29,853 nucleotides of DNA from an uncultured Bacilli bacterium (GTDB lineage Bacteria > Bacillota_I > Bacilli_A > RF39 > UBA660). Below, piece by piece: positions 14,952 through 22,696 of the stretch (within the stretch, counting starts at the first letter, position 1; each line of letters begins with the position of its first letter). The stretch spans positions 1-29,853 of the forward strand of contig CAJTKV010000003.1 of NCBI GenBank assembly GCA_910577075.1, given 5' to 3'. The notes beneath the pieces are model-generated. The model had not been told where the DNA came from. It worked only from the letters and a program-made list of their open reading frames with translations, and made no database searches. The position numbers were made by a program, and so were the translations under genes.

Positions 14952-15506
14952 TTAATACTCTAATAATAATTCTTTTACTTCTTCTCCAATTAGAGTTTTT
15001 ATTTCATAAAATTCAAATATTTTTGAATCAGCTAATGTTACTAATTCAGATAAATTCATTGTCTTACTATAAAATATTTTTGATAAATCTTCAACAGTTA
15101 TTTTTCTCAATTCCCTTTTTCCTTTGAGATATTCATTATCCTTATAATAGAAACTTGACCATACTAAACGAGAATACAATTCATCTTCTAAATGAGCTGA
15201 GTACTTTATTATTCTATTGTGTTTTTCTAAAGAATTAGACAATGAAAGATAAATCATAAATTCTATTTGTTCATATTTTTCATTATTGACATTAAATTTA
15301 TAAATACTAATCCATTCATATTCACGGGTCTTTAAACCTAATATTTCAATTTTTTCATTATCATAAGTTAAAACTATCTTATCAGAATCTTTTTCCGATA
15401 TGTGAGACATTATATTATATCCGGATTCTTCAACGATATTAAGATAATCAATAAAAGGTGAAAAATTAATTGCTTCATAATTTTTATCTTTAAATATTTC
15501 TAACAT
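14952..15506 (-). CDS. Unknown 184-residue protein between mnmE and mnmG
   Basis: I do not recognise this protein. It is soluble, mixed alpha/beta and mildly acidic, with a strand-rich middle (KIVLTYDNEKIEILGL then YEWISIYKFNVN) and a helical C-terminal half rich in Glu, Lys and Leu. No signal peptide, cysteine cluster or nucleotide-binding motif is visible. Its ATG begins one base after the mnmE stop, and its ribosome site lies in the last codons of mnmE, so translation is probably coupled to mnmE; mnmG follows after 13 bases. In most Bacilli mnmE and mnmG are adjacent, so this is an insertion into a conserved pair. A role with the tRNA-modifying complex is possible from position only. Confidence 0.75.
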   Translation of the reverse strand: MLEIFKDKNYEAINFSPFIDYLNIVEESGYNIMSHISEKDSDKIVLTYDNEKIEILGLKTREYEWISIYKFNVNNEKYEQIEFMIYLSLSNSLEKHNRIIKYSAHLEDELYSRLVWSSFYYKDNEYLKGKRELRKITVEDLSKIFYSKTMNLSELVTLADSKIFEFYEIKTLIGEEVKELLLEY

Positions 15507-15507
15507 A

Positions 15508-16863
15508 TTACTTACCTAAACAGAATTTTGAGAATAACTCATCTAATAATTCATCTTTATAAGTTGCTCCGATTATTTCACCCAAATCATCATAAGCTTT
15601 CTTGATATCAACGGAAATCATCTCTAAAGGCATTTCTTCCTCTACACTTTTAATGGCATTTTCAATTGATTCTAAAGAGTTGCGAACTAATGCTATTTGG
15701 CGGGCATTACTTAAGAAGTTATAATTTTTACTCTTTATCTCATTTAAATTAAACATTTCAATTATTTTATTTTTTAAGTTATCTAAGCCTTTTTCATCAA
15801 TAGTATTTCCATAGACAATGTCCGATATTTCTAAATTTGACGTATCTATTTTACTTTCCAAATCATCTTTGTTAATAAATAGTATTTTTTTAACATTATC
15901 TAATTTTTGTAAGAACGATATTTCTTCGGCATCAATTTTTTCATTATTATTTAAAACATATATAGCAAGATCGGCTTGGCTTAATATCTCTTTGCTCTTG
16001 TCGACACCTATTTTTTCGACAATATCTTCCGTATCGCGAATTCCTGCCGTATCTATCAGGTTTATTTTTATACCACTTAGAGTTATACTGCCCTCAACGA
16101 TATCTCTAGTTGTCCCCGCAATATCCGTAACTATTGCTTTGTCTTGATCTAATAGATGATTTAAAATACTGCTCTTTCCAACGTTGGGTTTACCAACAAT
16201 GGCAACATCTATTCCATTTTTTATTATTTGACCATCTTGACTGTGGCTTAGTAGATCTTTTAAGTTTTCTTCAATCTTTTTTAGTTCTGTATGAAGTTTG
16301 GTATGAGTTACTTCGGGATTATCCATCTCTTCAGGAAAGTCAAAATTCACTTCTAATTCGGCACTTATTCCAAGAAGAATATTGCGTTGATCAATTATTA
16401 TTCGCGACAGATTTCCAGCTACGCGATTTATGGCATATTTACGAGCTTCTTCAGATTCACTTAATATTAAATCATTTATTCCCTCGGCCTCAACTAAATC
16501 AATTCTACCATTTAGGAAGGCCTTTTTGCTGAATTCTCCTGGTTCAGCTAATCGACAGCCATTTATAATTAACAATTCTAAAACTTTATTTGTAGTAGTT
16601 ATCCCACCATGACAGTTAATCTCTACGACATCTTCCCTAGTAAATGTATTGGGAGCACGCATAACGGACACGAGTACTTCATCTATTTTTTCTTCGCCAT
16701 CGACGATAAAACCATAGTTGATGGTATGTGTATTAACTTTTTCTAAATCGTCTCCCTGAAATATTTTTTTTACTATTTTGATTACATCAGGACCTGAAGA
16801 GCGAACGATAGATATAGCTCCTACTCCCAATGCTGTTGATATGGCACATATATTTTCATTCAT
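15508..16863 (-). CDS. mnmE: tRNA modification GTPase MnmE
   Basis: MnmE is the GTPase and tetrahydrofolate-binding partner of MnmG in wobble-uridine modification. In the 451-residue product the N-terminal folate-binding domain starts near residue 4 (ICAISTALGVGAISIVRSSG). A helical domain is interrupted by the G domain, with P-loop GKPNVGKS at 224-231, then DTAGIR and NKDD motifs. The C-terminus ends CLGK with the conserved cysteine. AGGAGG lies before the ATG at 16863. TATAAT at 16882-16887 (minus strand) could serve as a -10 just after the jag terminator, but no good -35 goes with it. Confidence 0.97.
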   Translation of the reverse strand: MNENICAISTALGVGAISIVRSSGPDVIKIVKKIFQGDDLEKVNTHTINYGFIVDGEEKIDEVLVSVMRAPNTFTREDVVEINCHGGITTTNKVLELLIINGCRLAEPGEFSKKAFLNGRIDLVEAEGINDLILSESEEARKYAINRVAGNLSRIIIDQRNILLGISAELEVNFDFPEEMDNPEVTHTKLHTELKKIEENLKDLLSHSQDGQIIKNGIDVAIVGKPNVGKSSILNHLLDQDKAIVTDIAGTTRDIVEGSITLSGIKINLIDTAGIRDTEDIVEKIGVDKSKEILSQADLAIYVLNNNEKIDAEEISFLQKLDNVKKILFINKDDLESKIDTSNLEISDIVYGNTIDEKGLDNLKNKIIEMFNLNEIKSKNYNFLSNARQIALVRNSLESIENAIKSVEEEMPLEMISVDIKKAYDDLGEIIGATYKDELLDELFSKFCLGK

Positions 16864-16901
16864 ATGTATACCTCCTATCTAATTATAACTCTTATATAAT
16901 A

Positions 16902-16924
16902 AAAAGAGGAATTAATCCTCTTTT
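16902..16924 (-). terminator. Terminator at the end of jag
   Basis: A 9-base stem (16902-16910 with 16916-16924) with a 5-base loop, followed on the minus strand by a T-rich stretch. It overlaps the last codons and stop of jag, ending the rpmH-rnpA-yidC-jag group before mnmE. Confidence 0.8.
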
Positions 16925-17523
16925 GGTTTTACAACTACATGTCTATTTGGTTCTTCTCCAGTAGATACAGTATAAACCTTAGTATTATCAGATAAAATAT
17001 TGTGAATAATTCTTCTTTCATAAGAGTTCATATTCTCTAATTCTACCTCTACTTTTGTATTAGCAACTTCGCGAGCTACATTTTTAGCAAGTCTCTCTAG
17101 GTATTTGACTTGTTTTTCTTTATAATTTTCGACATCTAATATTAAATATGGATATTGCCCTATTTCGTTATATATTCTCTGTTTAACTATTGTTGTCAAT
17201 GCTTGTAAGGTTTGTCCATTTTTACCAATTAAGATTTTATTATTATTGGAATACATTTTAACGGTTATCTGTTTTTCACGAATTTTAGTTTCAAAAGAAA
17301 CCTCCAAACCCATGTCTGTTACAATTTCATTTAAATAATCTTTAATAAATAATGCAACATCATCTAATTTAACAATATGAACACTTACTACTTCCTTTTT
17401 TAGTAATCCTACTTTTTCTTTAGTTACGAAGTGAAGTGTATCTTCTTCACTAACATTTAATTCATCAAGTGCTCTTTTTAATATTTCTTGTTCTTCTTTT
17501 CCTTCAAAAACTTCAATTTTCAT
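16912..17523 (-). CDS. jag: Jag/KhpB RNA-binding protein
   Basis: The 203-residue protein has the three parts of Jag: an N-terminal jag domain (about 1-50), a KH domain with the GxxG loop GKNG at 100-103, and an R3H domain (ERRIIHNIL, Arg170/Arg171 and His174). KhpB binds many mRNAs and small RNAs with its partner KhpA and affects cell-wall and division functions in Firmicutes. It follows yidC by nine bases, the conserved pairing that gave it its name (SpoIIIJ-associated gene). It ends in a terminator formed partly from its own codons. Confidence 0.95.
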   Translation of the reverse strand: MKIEVFEGKEEQEILKRALDELNVSEEDTLHFVTKEKVGLLKKEVVSVHIVKLDDVALFIKDYLNEIVTDMGLEVSFETKIREKQITVKMYSNNNKILIGKNGQTLQALTTIVKQRIYNEIGQYPYLILDVENYKEKQVKYLERLAKNVAREVANTKVEVELENMNSYERRIIHNILSDNTKVYTVSTGEEPNRHVVVKPKED

Positions 17524-17532
17524 AAAACTAAC

Positions 17533-18459
17533 CTACTTTCTTTTTAGAACTAACATTTGAATTACCGTGAATGCATTTACTATTACCCAATAAAGGGCGA
17601 TGGCCGATGGCAACTGGAATGAGGCAATTCCGATAAATACTGTCATGAATATTAACATATATTTAGTTGTTTTTACCTGTTCCGGATTTCCACTCATGGA
17701 ACCCATACTCTGTTTAAACGATAATAAAGTAAATAAAATGATTAGTACTAATAATATGATATAGTAGTAATTTCCATTTTGGATGCCTACTAAAGGAGTT
17801 GTTCCCAATTGGAACTTCCAAAAGTAATTTTCAAATATTGCAGGTACCCTATTGATGGCCTCTAAGAAGGCAAAGAATAATGGAAGTTGAATAAATGATA
17901 CTAAACAACTACTTATTGGGTTTATATTATATTTTTGATAAATTGCTAAAGTTTCTTGACTCTTACGCATCATAGATTCTTGATCTGTTTTGTTGGCATA
18001 TTTTTTTTCAAGTCTTTCAATCTCTGGTTGAGCTTTTTTCATATTTCCCTGCTGTTTGGCTGTTTTAGCTGACATTGGCATCAATATTAAGCGTATTGCT
18101 AAACCAATTAACATTACGGAAATACCATAGTTACCAACTAATTTACCAACGTTGATAATTAACCAAGCTAATGGTCTAACGAAAAGTCCTACCCATAGAC
18201 CATTATAAGATTTTTTTTCATAGACTTTCATATTTTCACATTTTGGAAGATCATCTAATTTTAGTTCCATCTGTTTTTCATTTTTCTTATAAATATCTAA
18301 TAATTCTTCATTTTCTGGACGGCATAAAATATTAGATGTTAAATTTTGACCAGTCTTTTCATAAACCACCCTTTTGTTTTTATCATCTGTAAGTGTTTTA
18401 GTACAGCCCGTTAGTGTAACTAAAATGATAGCTACAACTATTAATATTTTCTTTTTCAT
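17533..18459 (-). CDS. yidC: Membrane protein insertase YidC/OxaA (SpoIIIJ type), lipoprotein
   Basis: This insertase puts membrane proteins into the cytoplasmic membrane, alone or with Sec. The 308-residue product has a lipoprotein signal with lipobox LTGC (Cys19), as in Gram-positive YidC. An extracellular segment with two cysteines follows, and then five membrane helices. The conserved groove arginine is in GLAIRLILMPMSAKT, and the cytoplasmic hairpin after it is rich in Lys, Gln and Glu. In spore formers one paralogue (SpoIIIJ) is needed for sigma-G activity. Position between rnpA and jag is standard. The C-terminal tail is short. Confidence 0.95.
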   Translation of the reverse strand: MKKKILIVVAIILVTLTGCTKTLTDDKNKRVVYEKTGQNLTSNILCRPENEELLDIYKKNEKQMELKLDDLPKCENMKVYEKKSYNGLWVGLFVRPLAWLIINVGKLVGNYGISVMLIGLAIRLILMPMSAKTAKQQGNMKKAQPEIERLEKKYANKTDQESMMRKSQETLAIYQKYNINPISSCLVSFIQLPLFFAFLEAINRVPAIFENYFWKFQLGTTPLVGIQNGNYYYIILLVLIILFTLLSFKQSMGSMSGNPEQVKTTKYMLIFMTVFIGIASFQLPSAIALYWVIVNAFTVIQMLVLKRK

Positions 18460-18467
18460 TGATTCAC

Positions 18468-18788
18468 CTATTTTTCTAATAATCTTTTTAATTCTATTTC
18501 CATTTCGGAAAAAGATAAATCTAAAAAGTTCTTCTTTATTATTATAATATAATCTTTAGTATTTTGAAATAGATTTTTGTTATTATCAATAATTGCACGC
18601 ATCTGGCGTTTTACTCTATTGCGAGTTACAGCATTTCCAATTTTTTTCCCAACAGCTAAACCAAATCGAGGAAATTTAGGAGATCTTTCCTTATTGTATA
18701 TAACATAATAACGGTTTTTTAAGTATGGAGCATTGTGAATAATTTCATCAAATTCTCTTTTATCTTTTATAATTTCATACTTTTTCAC
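18468..18788 (-). CDS. rnpA: Ribonuclease P protein component
   Basis: RnpA helps the catalytic RNA of RNase P bind precursor tRNAs for 5' maturation. The conserved RNR-type motif is clear in AVGKKIGNAVTRNRVKRQ. I chose the GTG at 18788 as start, giving 106 residues, because GGGAGGA lies nine bases before it; an upstream in-frame TTG at 18803 overlaps that ribosome site itself. It is preceded by a hairpin between rpmH and rnpA and followed nine bases later by yidC. Confidence 0.95.
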   Translation of the reverse strand: MKKYEIIKDKREFDEIIHNAPYLKNRYYVIYNKERSPKFPRFGLAVGKKIGNAVTRNRVKRQMRAIIDNNKNLFQNTKDYIIIIKKNFLDLSFSEMEIELKRLLEK

Positions 18789-18811
18789 TAGTATTCCTCC
18801 CAATAGAATAA

Positions 18812-18831
18812 AAAGCCACGAATGTGGCTTT
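18812..18831 (-). terminator. Hairpin/attenuator between rpmH and rnpA
   Basis: An 8-base perfect stem (18812-18819 with 18824-18831) with a 4-base loop, followed on the minus strand by five Ts. It starts two bases after the rpmH stop and lies just before the rnpA ribosome site. It probably lets rpmH be made in excess over rnpA-yidC-jag. Confidence 0.8.
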
Positions 18832-18833
18832 AA

Positions 18834-18956
18834 TTATCTGCTAAGTATCTTACGTCCTTTTGCTCTTCTTGTTTTTAATATTTTAGTATTTTTACGTGCA
18901 AAGAAACCATGTTTTTTAGCTTTCTTACGATTATTTGGTTGAAAAGTTCTTTTCAT
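18834..18956 (-). CDS. rpmH: 50S ribosomal protein L34, 40 residues
   Basis: Minus-strand ATG at 18956 gives MKRTFQPNNRKKAKKHGFFA, ending RRAKGRKILSR, unmistakably L34. It is 40 residues rather than the usual 44-46: about four residues are missing between the HGFxAR segment and RRAKGRK. GGAGGTG precedes the start, and a strong promoter lies upstream facing away from dnaA. This is the first gene of the leftward group from the origin. Confidence 0.97.
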   Translation of the reverse strand: MKRTFQPNNRKKAKKHGFFARKNTKILKTRRAKGRKILSR

Positions 18957-18990
18957 ATTTCTACACCTCCGCATCTCTTAAAGCAAAGTT

Positions 18991-19019
18991 ATTGTATAAT
19001 AAATTAATACCTAAGTCAA
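18991..19019 (-). promoter_or_regulatory. Promoter of rpmH
   Basis: Minus strand: TTGACT (19014-19019), 17-base spacer, TACAAT (18991-18996). A near-consensus promoter with the -10 about 35 bases before the rpmH start. Confidence 0.8.
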
Positions 19020-19446
19020 TAAATTTTCGTAATTATTTTATTTTTTTACTAAATCATTATTTTAGATATGTAGGATTATCCTTATTATATATATGTTGGT
19101 AATTGAATAGCTATTTGTAAATTTACTATAAATTGACTGTATTTAATGACATATAAAATCTTTGTCAATAACTAGAGGCTTTTAGACACGTAATTCCGTA
19201 GGTTATGATACTTTTTAACGTTTTCAACATAGTTTGTTAATAACTTGTTACAAAAAATTAATAACTTTTAAAACAAATTTGTTGAAAGTGTTGAAAAGTG
19301 TCGATTTATGCGATATTATAGGAGATAAATTGTTTACAACATTGTTGATAACAGGTTGATAAGTCGTTATTTTGAATAATTGTCTTTATTTTTCGCCAAA
19401 AGTGATTTACAATTTAATTAGTTAGAAATTAGGGACGGGTGGTTGA
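19020..19446. other. Origin spacer upstream of dnaA, with degenerate DnaA-box-like sites
   Basis: No gene is present in this very AT-rich gap between the divergent rpmH and dnaA genes. No exact TTATCCACA box is seen. Four related sites share one orientation: TGTCAATAA (19163-19171), TGTTAATAA (19235-19243), TGTTGATAA (19343-19351) and GGTTGATAA (19354-19362); the last two start 11 bases apart, about one helical turn. TGTTGATAA differs from the consensus reverse complement TGTGGATAA by one base. A possible dnaA -10, TACAAT, is at 19408-19413. Position and skewed gene orientation on the two sides make this the likely oriC or part of it. Confidence 0.65.
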
Positions 19447-20811
19447 ATGAAAAACGAAGAGTTATGGGATAATTTTCTTGATGTTTTGAGCAGCAAATTA
19501 AACGGTATTTCATTTAATACTTGGTTTAAAGATTCTAAACTTGTTAGTATATCAGATAATAATATAGTTATAGAAATTGGCAATCAATATAAAAAAAATT
19601 ATATAAAGGATTATTATACAGATTTAATTGAAGAAGTTTTAGAAACTGTAACAAATGGTAATTATACTTTTGAACTAGTCACAGAAGAAGATTTAAAAAA
19701 AGAGAAAGATACACAGCCAGAAGAATTAGATCTGGTGGATAATAACGAATTACCGAAATTTAAAGATACAGTAAGTAATCTCAATCAAAAATATACTTTT
19801 GAAAATTTCATAGTAGGTGATTCAAATAGATTTGCTCAAACAGTGGCACTCAGTGTTGCAGAACAACCGGGCAAGTTATATAATCCTTTATTTATATATG
19901 GTAAATCGGGATTGGGAAAGACGCATTTAATGCATGCGATTGGAAATTTTATAAAAGAAACATCTAATAAATCCGTTTTATATGTACGGAGTGAAGAATT
20001 TATCAATGATTTTACCCAAATTAATAGAAAAGGGGAAGATAATCTTGATTTAATTCAGCATTTTAAAGATAAATATAGAAATATAGATGTTTTAATAATC
20101 GATGATATTCAGTTGTTTAGAACGGCAAGTCAATCGCAGATAGAGTTCTTTAATACCTTTAATAGCCTTCATGATAAGGGAAAACAAATAGTAATAAGCT
20201 CCGATAGTTCACCAGATGATATGAAATATTTGGAAGATCGTTTAAAAACAAGATTTGCATGGGGATTACAGGCAAATATTATGCCTCCCGATTATGAATT
20301 AAAAGTTAATATATTAAAAAATAAGATGTTAGGCACGGAGGTTAGCACTTTGATAAAACCAGAAGTTTTAGATTATATTGCTAATAACTGTGAGAATGAT
20401 GTCCGTCATCTAGAGGGTATAGTGAATAGATTATTAATATTAACATCGATGTATCTGCCTAAAGAGATTAATTTAGAATTTGCTCAAGAGAATCTTAAAG
20501 ATTACTTTGGATCATCGCTTTATATTACCAATAGTGTTGCCAAAGTGCAGAAAGCTGTAGCAGAGTACTTCAATCTGACAGTAGAAAATCTTAAAAGTAA
20601 GAAAAGAACAGCGGATATTAATAATGCTAGACAGATAGCTATGTATATCTGTAAGATGACAACAGAGGAGACAATAGAAAGAATAGGGTTGGAATTTAAC
20701 CGGAACCACGCAACTGTAATACATGCTTGCGATAAGATAGAAGATGAAATGAAAAATAATGATAATTTGAAAAGTCAAATAATTGAAATAAAAGCCAAAA
20801 TAAATAACTAA
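19447..20811 (+). CDS. dnaA: Chromosomal replication initiator DnaA
   Basis: DnaA binds boxes at oriC and, as an ATP filament, opens the duplex. The 454-residue protein has domain I (about 1-80), a short acidic linker, the AAA+ domain with Walker A GKSGLGKT (152-159) and Walker B LIIDDIQ, and the C-terminal DNA-binding domain IV. In domain IV the usual signature GRDHTTV is changed: it reads RNHATV at 419-424, so the residues matching E. coli Asp433 and Thr435, which contact bases, are Asn420 and Ala422. His421 and the upstream Arg of ARQIAMYI are kept. This may alter box preference. Ribosome site is GGGTGG, close to the ATG. Confidence 0.97.
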   Translation: MKNEELWDNFLDVLSSKLNGISFNTWFKDSKLVSISDNNIVIEIGNQYKKNYIKDYYTDLIEEVLETVTNGNYTFELVTEEDLKKEKDTQPEELDLVDNNELPKFKDTVSNLNQKYTFENFIVGDSNRFAQTVALSVAEQPGKLYNPLFIYGKSGLGKTHLMHAIGNFIKETSNKSVLYVRSEEFINDFTQINRKGEDNLDLIQHFKDKYRNIDVLIIDDIQLFRTASQSQIEFFNTFNSLHDKGKQIVISSDSSPDDMKYLEDRLKTRFAWGLQANIMPPDYELKVNILKNKMLGTEVSTLIKPEVLDYIANNCENDVRHLEGIVNRLLILTSMYLPKEINLEFAQENLKDYFGSSLYITNSVAKVQKAVAEYFNLTVENLKSKKRTADINNARQIAMYICKMTTEETIERIGLEFNRNHATVIHACDKIEDEMKNNDNLKSQIIEIKAKINN

Positions 20812-20960
20812 TGTTAATTATTCGACATTTATTAACAAGATATCTTAAAAAGATTGGCTAAAAAAAGCCCATTTTATTGATAAAACGACACTTTTCAACA
20901 ATATCAACGCCAATAATAACAATAACTTAATAAATAATAAAAAAGAAAGAAGGATTTTAA
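20812..20960 (+). other. dnaA-dnaN spacer, possible second part of the bipartite origin
   Basis: The 149-base gap carries one DnaA-box-like TTATTAACA (20829-20837), a weak hairpin ggct/agcc at about 20856-20869, and an AT-rich run before dnaN. In B. subtilis the unwinding region lies in this spacer. No DnaA-trio array was evident to me. AGAAGGA precedes dnaN. Confidence 0.4.
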
Positions 20961-22082
20961 ATGAAATTTTCAATTAAAAAGAATATAATATTAGAACAAT
21001 TAACAAATGTAAGTAAAGCAATTTCACCTAGAAATATAATTCCCATATTAAATGGTATTAAATTTGAATTGAATAATACAGGACTTTATTTAACTGCTAG
21101 TGATTCAGATTTAACGATCAAGGCATTTATTCCTAGTGAGAAAATCGAAAAGATAGAAAATGAAGGAACAATAATTATTCAAAGTAAGTATATACTAGAT
21201 ATTATAAAGAAGATGCCAAGTGATATTATTAATTTTGAAGTTGTAGATAATTTAAAAATTGTTATCTATACTGATTCAAGTCAATATAACCTTAATTGTT
21301 TAAATAGTTTAGATTATCCACAAATAGATTTAGAATATAATGAGACGCATGTTACTTTAAAAGCAGGAGATTTAAAGAAAATGATAAAGCAAACCATCTT
21401 TGCCATCTCAACTCAAGAATCAAGACCTTTATTAACTGGTATAAATGTTAAAGTAAATGGCAATGTATTAGAGTGTGTTGCAACTGATTCCTATAGATTA
21501 GCTAAAAAGACAATAATGTTAGAAGAACCATATAATGATACAGTTGATATCGTTATACCAGGAAAGAATATCAATGAATTAGACAAGATTATTCAAGATG
21601 AGGAAAAGGATGTAGAGATACATATCTTTAATAATAAGATAATGTTTAAATATATGGATATATTATTTCAATCTAATTTATTAAATGGAAGTTATCCAAA
21701 TACGACAAATTTTATACCAAATGATTTTATTCATATTATTAATGCAAATCTAAATGAATATTATGCATCTATAGATAGAGCAGCTCTTTTAACACAAAGT
21801 AAAGATAAGAATATTGTTAAAATGGATGCTAAAGATAATGAATTATGTATTAGTTCTTATGCATCAGAAATTGGAAAAGTGGAAGATCGCATAAAAGTAG
21901 ATAGAAATGTAAGTGATGAAATATCAATATCATTTAGCGCAAAATATATGATGGATGCCTTGAGAACTTTTGAAGATGAAGCAATTATCATATTTATGAA
22001 TACGGATTCTAAACCAATAGTATTGAAATCAGCAAATGATGAATCATTAATTCAATTGATTTTACCAATAAAAACATACTAA
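20961..22082 (+). CDS. dnaN: DNA polymerase III beta subunit (sliding clamp)
   Basis: DnaN forms the ring that holds DNA polymerase III and other proteins on DNA. The 373-residue protein has the normal three-domain size, beginning MKFSIKKNIILEQL and ending LIQLILPIKTY, a typical clamp C-terminus. Family segments such as ATDSYRLAKK and SSQYNL are present. It follows dnaA on the same strand after the origin spacer and ends in a hairpin terminator overlapping its stop, so unlike many Bacilli it is not clearly co-transcribed with recF. Confidence 0.97.
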   Translation: MKFSIKKNIILEQLTNVSKAISPRNIIPILNGIKFELNNTGLYLTASDSDLTIKAFIPSEKIEKIENEGTIIIQSKYILDIIKKMPSDIINFEVVDNLKIVIYTDSSQYNLNCLNSLDYPQIDLEYNETHVTLKAGDLKKMIKQTIFAISTQESRPLLTGINVKVNGNVLECVATDSYRLAKKTIMLEEPYNDTVDIVIPGKNINELDKIIQDEEKDVEIHIFNNKIMFKYMDILFQSNLLNGSYPNTTNFIPNDFIHIINANLNEYYASIDRAALLTQSKDKNIVKMDAKDNELCISSYASEIGKVEDRIKVDRNVSDEISISFSAKYMMDALRTFEDEAIIIFMNTDSKPIVLKSANDESLIQLILPIKTY

Positions 22083-22102
22083 AAGAGGGAAAAACCTCTT
22101 TT
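22081..22102 (+). terminator. Terminator after dnaN
   Basis: An 8-base stem AAAAGAGG/CCTCTTTT with a 6-base loop, followed by Ts, beginning inside the dnaN stop codon (22080-22082). Confidence 0.85.
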
Positions 22103-22124
22103 TTTGTTGATAAATTATAACTTT
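22091..22124 (+). promoter_or_regulatory. Possible ComK K-box upstream of the comK-like gene
   Basis: A perfect AT-box AAAA-N5-TTTT at 22091-22103 is followed, after exactly eight bases, by a weaker box at 22112-22124 (AAAT-N5-CTTT, two mismatches). ComK in B. subtilis binds pairs of such boxes spaced 8, 18 or 31 bases apart, upstream of the -35. The first box overlaps the dnaN terminator, and the DNA is very AT-rich, so this is tentative. Confidence 0.3.
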
Positions 22125-22143
22125 TTAACAATCATACCATAAT

Positions 22144-22171
22144 TCGACAAATATTCATGATAATTTATGAT
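22144..22171 (+). promoter_or_regulatory. Likely promoter of the comK-like gene
   Basis: TCGACA (22144-22149), 16-base spacer, TATGAT (22166-22171), about 30 bases before the start codon. Each hexamer is one base off consensus. Confidence 0.5.
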
Positions 22172-22202
22172 AGGCTAGGCAACTAAAAAAAGGAGATATT
22201 TT

Positions 22203-22649
22203 ATGAATTGTTATATAATTAATCGAAAAACAGTAGTAATTACACCATTAAATGAAAGGCAATCAATAGTGTATGAGTTAGGAAAACAAGTGATTATTAA
22301 TAAGGCACCTTTGTCTATAGTTAGAAGAAGCTGTTATGTTTTTGGAAGTTCTTTTGATGGAAGAGTAGCTGGATCAAAGGAAATTACGGGATATATGTAT
22401 AAAGTTCCTATAATTGTCCAAGAATCTGATAATGTTATAATCTTTCCTACAAAGTCAGCATATTCGGAGAAAACGGAATGGATAGCTTTAAATCATGTTG
22501 TTGAATTTTATCAAAATCATGAAAATGATAATACTTTTGTTAGATTTGATAATGGCTTACTATTAGAAATGTCAGTTTCCTATAATGTATTTAAAAATCA
22601 ATTTTTAAAGGCAAGTTGTTTAGCCAATAAAATTAAGCAAAATATATGA
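22203..22649 (+). CDS. comK: ComK-family competence transcription factor (short form)
   Basis: ComK is the master activator of DNA-uptake genes in Bacillus and relatives. This 148-residue protein matches the family along most of its length. It has an N-terminal YIINRKTVVITP strand, then RRSCYVFGSSFDGRVAGSKE (41-60), then GYMYKVPIIV (63-72), IIFPTKSA (79-86) and WIALNHVVEFY (93-103). It ends soon after the QFLKASCL segment, so the C-terminal 35-45 residues of B. subtilis ComK (192 residues) are absent. Ribosome site AAAGGAG is strong. It stands alone between two terminators with its own promoter, in the position where Bacillus carries yaaA between dnaN and recF. Assignment is by recognised sequence pattern; the regulon here is unknown. 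Confidence 0.85.
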   Translation: MNCYIINRKTVVITPLNERQSIVYELGKQVIINKAPLSIVRRSCYVFGSSFDGRVAGSKEITGYMYKVPIIVQESDNVIIFPTKSAYSEKTEWIALNHVVEFYQNHENDNTFVRFDNGLLLEMSVSYNVFKNQFLKASCLANKIKQNI

Positions 22650-22674
22650 GAAAATATTATTATTTTCTTTTTTT
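22650..22674 (+). terminator. Probable terminator after the comK-like gene
   Basis: A 7-base AT-rich stem GAAAATA/TATTTTC (22650-22656 with 22661-22667) with a 4-base loop, followed by seven Ts. It starts right after the TGA. The stem is weak, but the T-run is good. Confidence 0.55.
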
Positions 22675-22687
22675 ACCCTTTAAATTG

Positions 22688-22696
22688 TGATATAAT
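22688..22696 (+). promoter_or_regulatory. Extended -10 promoter before recF
   Basis: TGATATAAT fits the extended -10 consensus; no convincing -35 is present. It lies 66 bases before the recF start and would drive recF-gyrB-gyrA. Confidence 0.55.
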
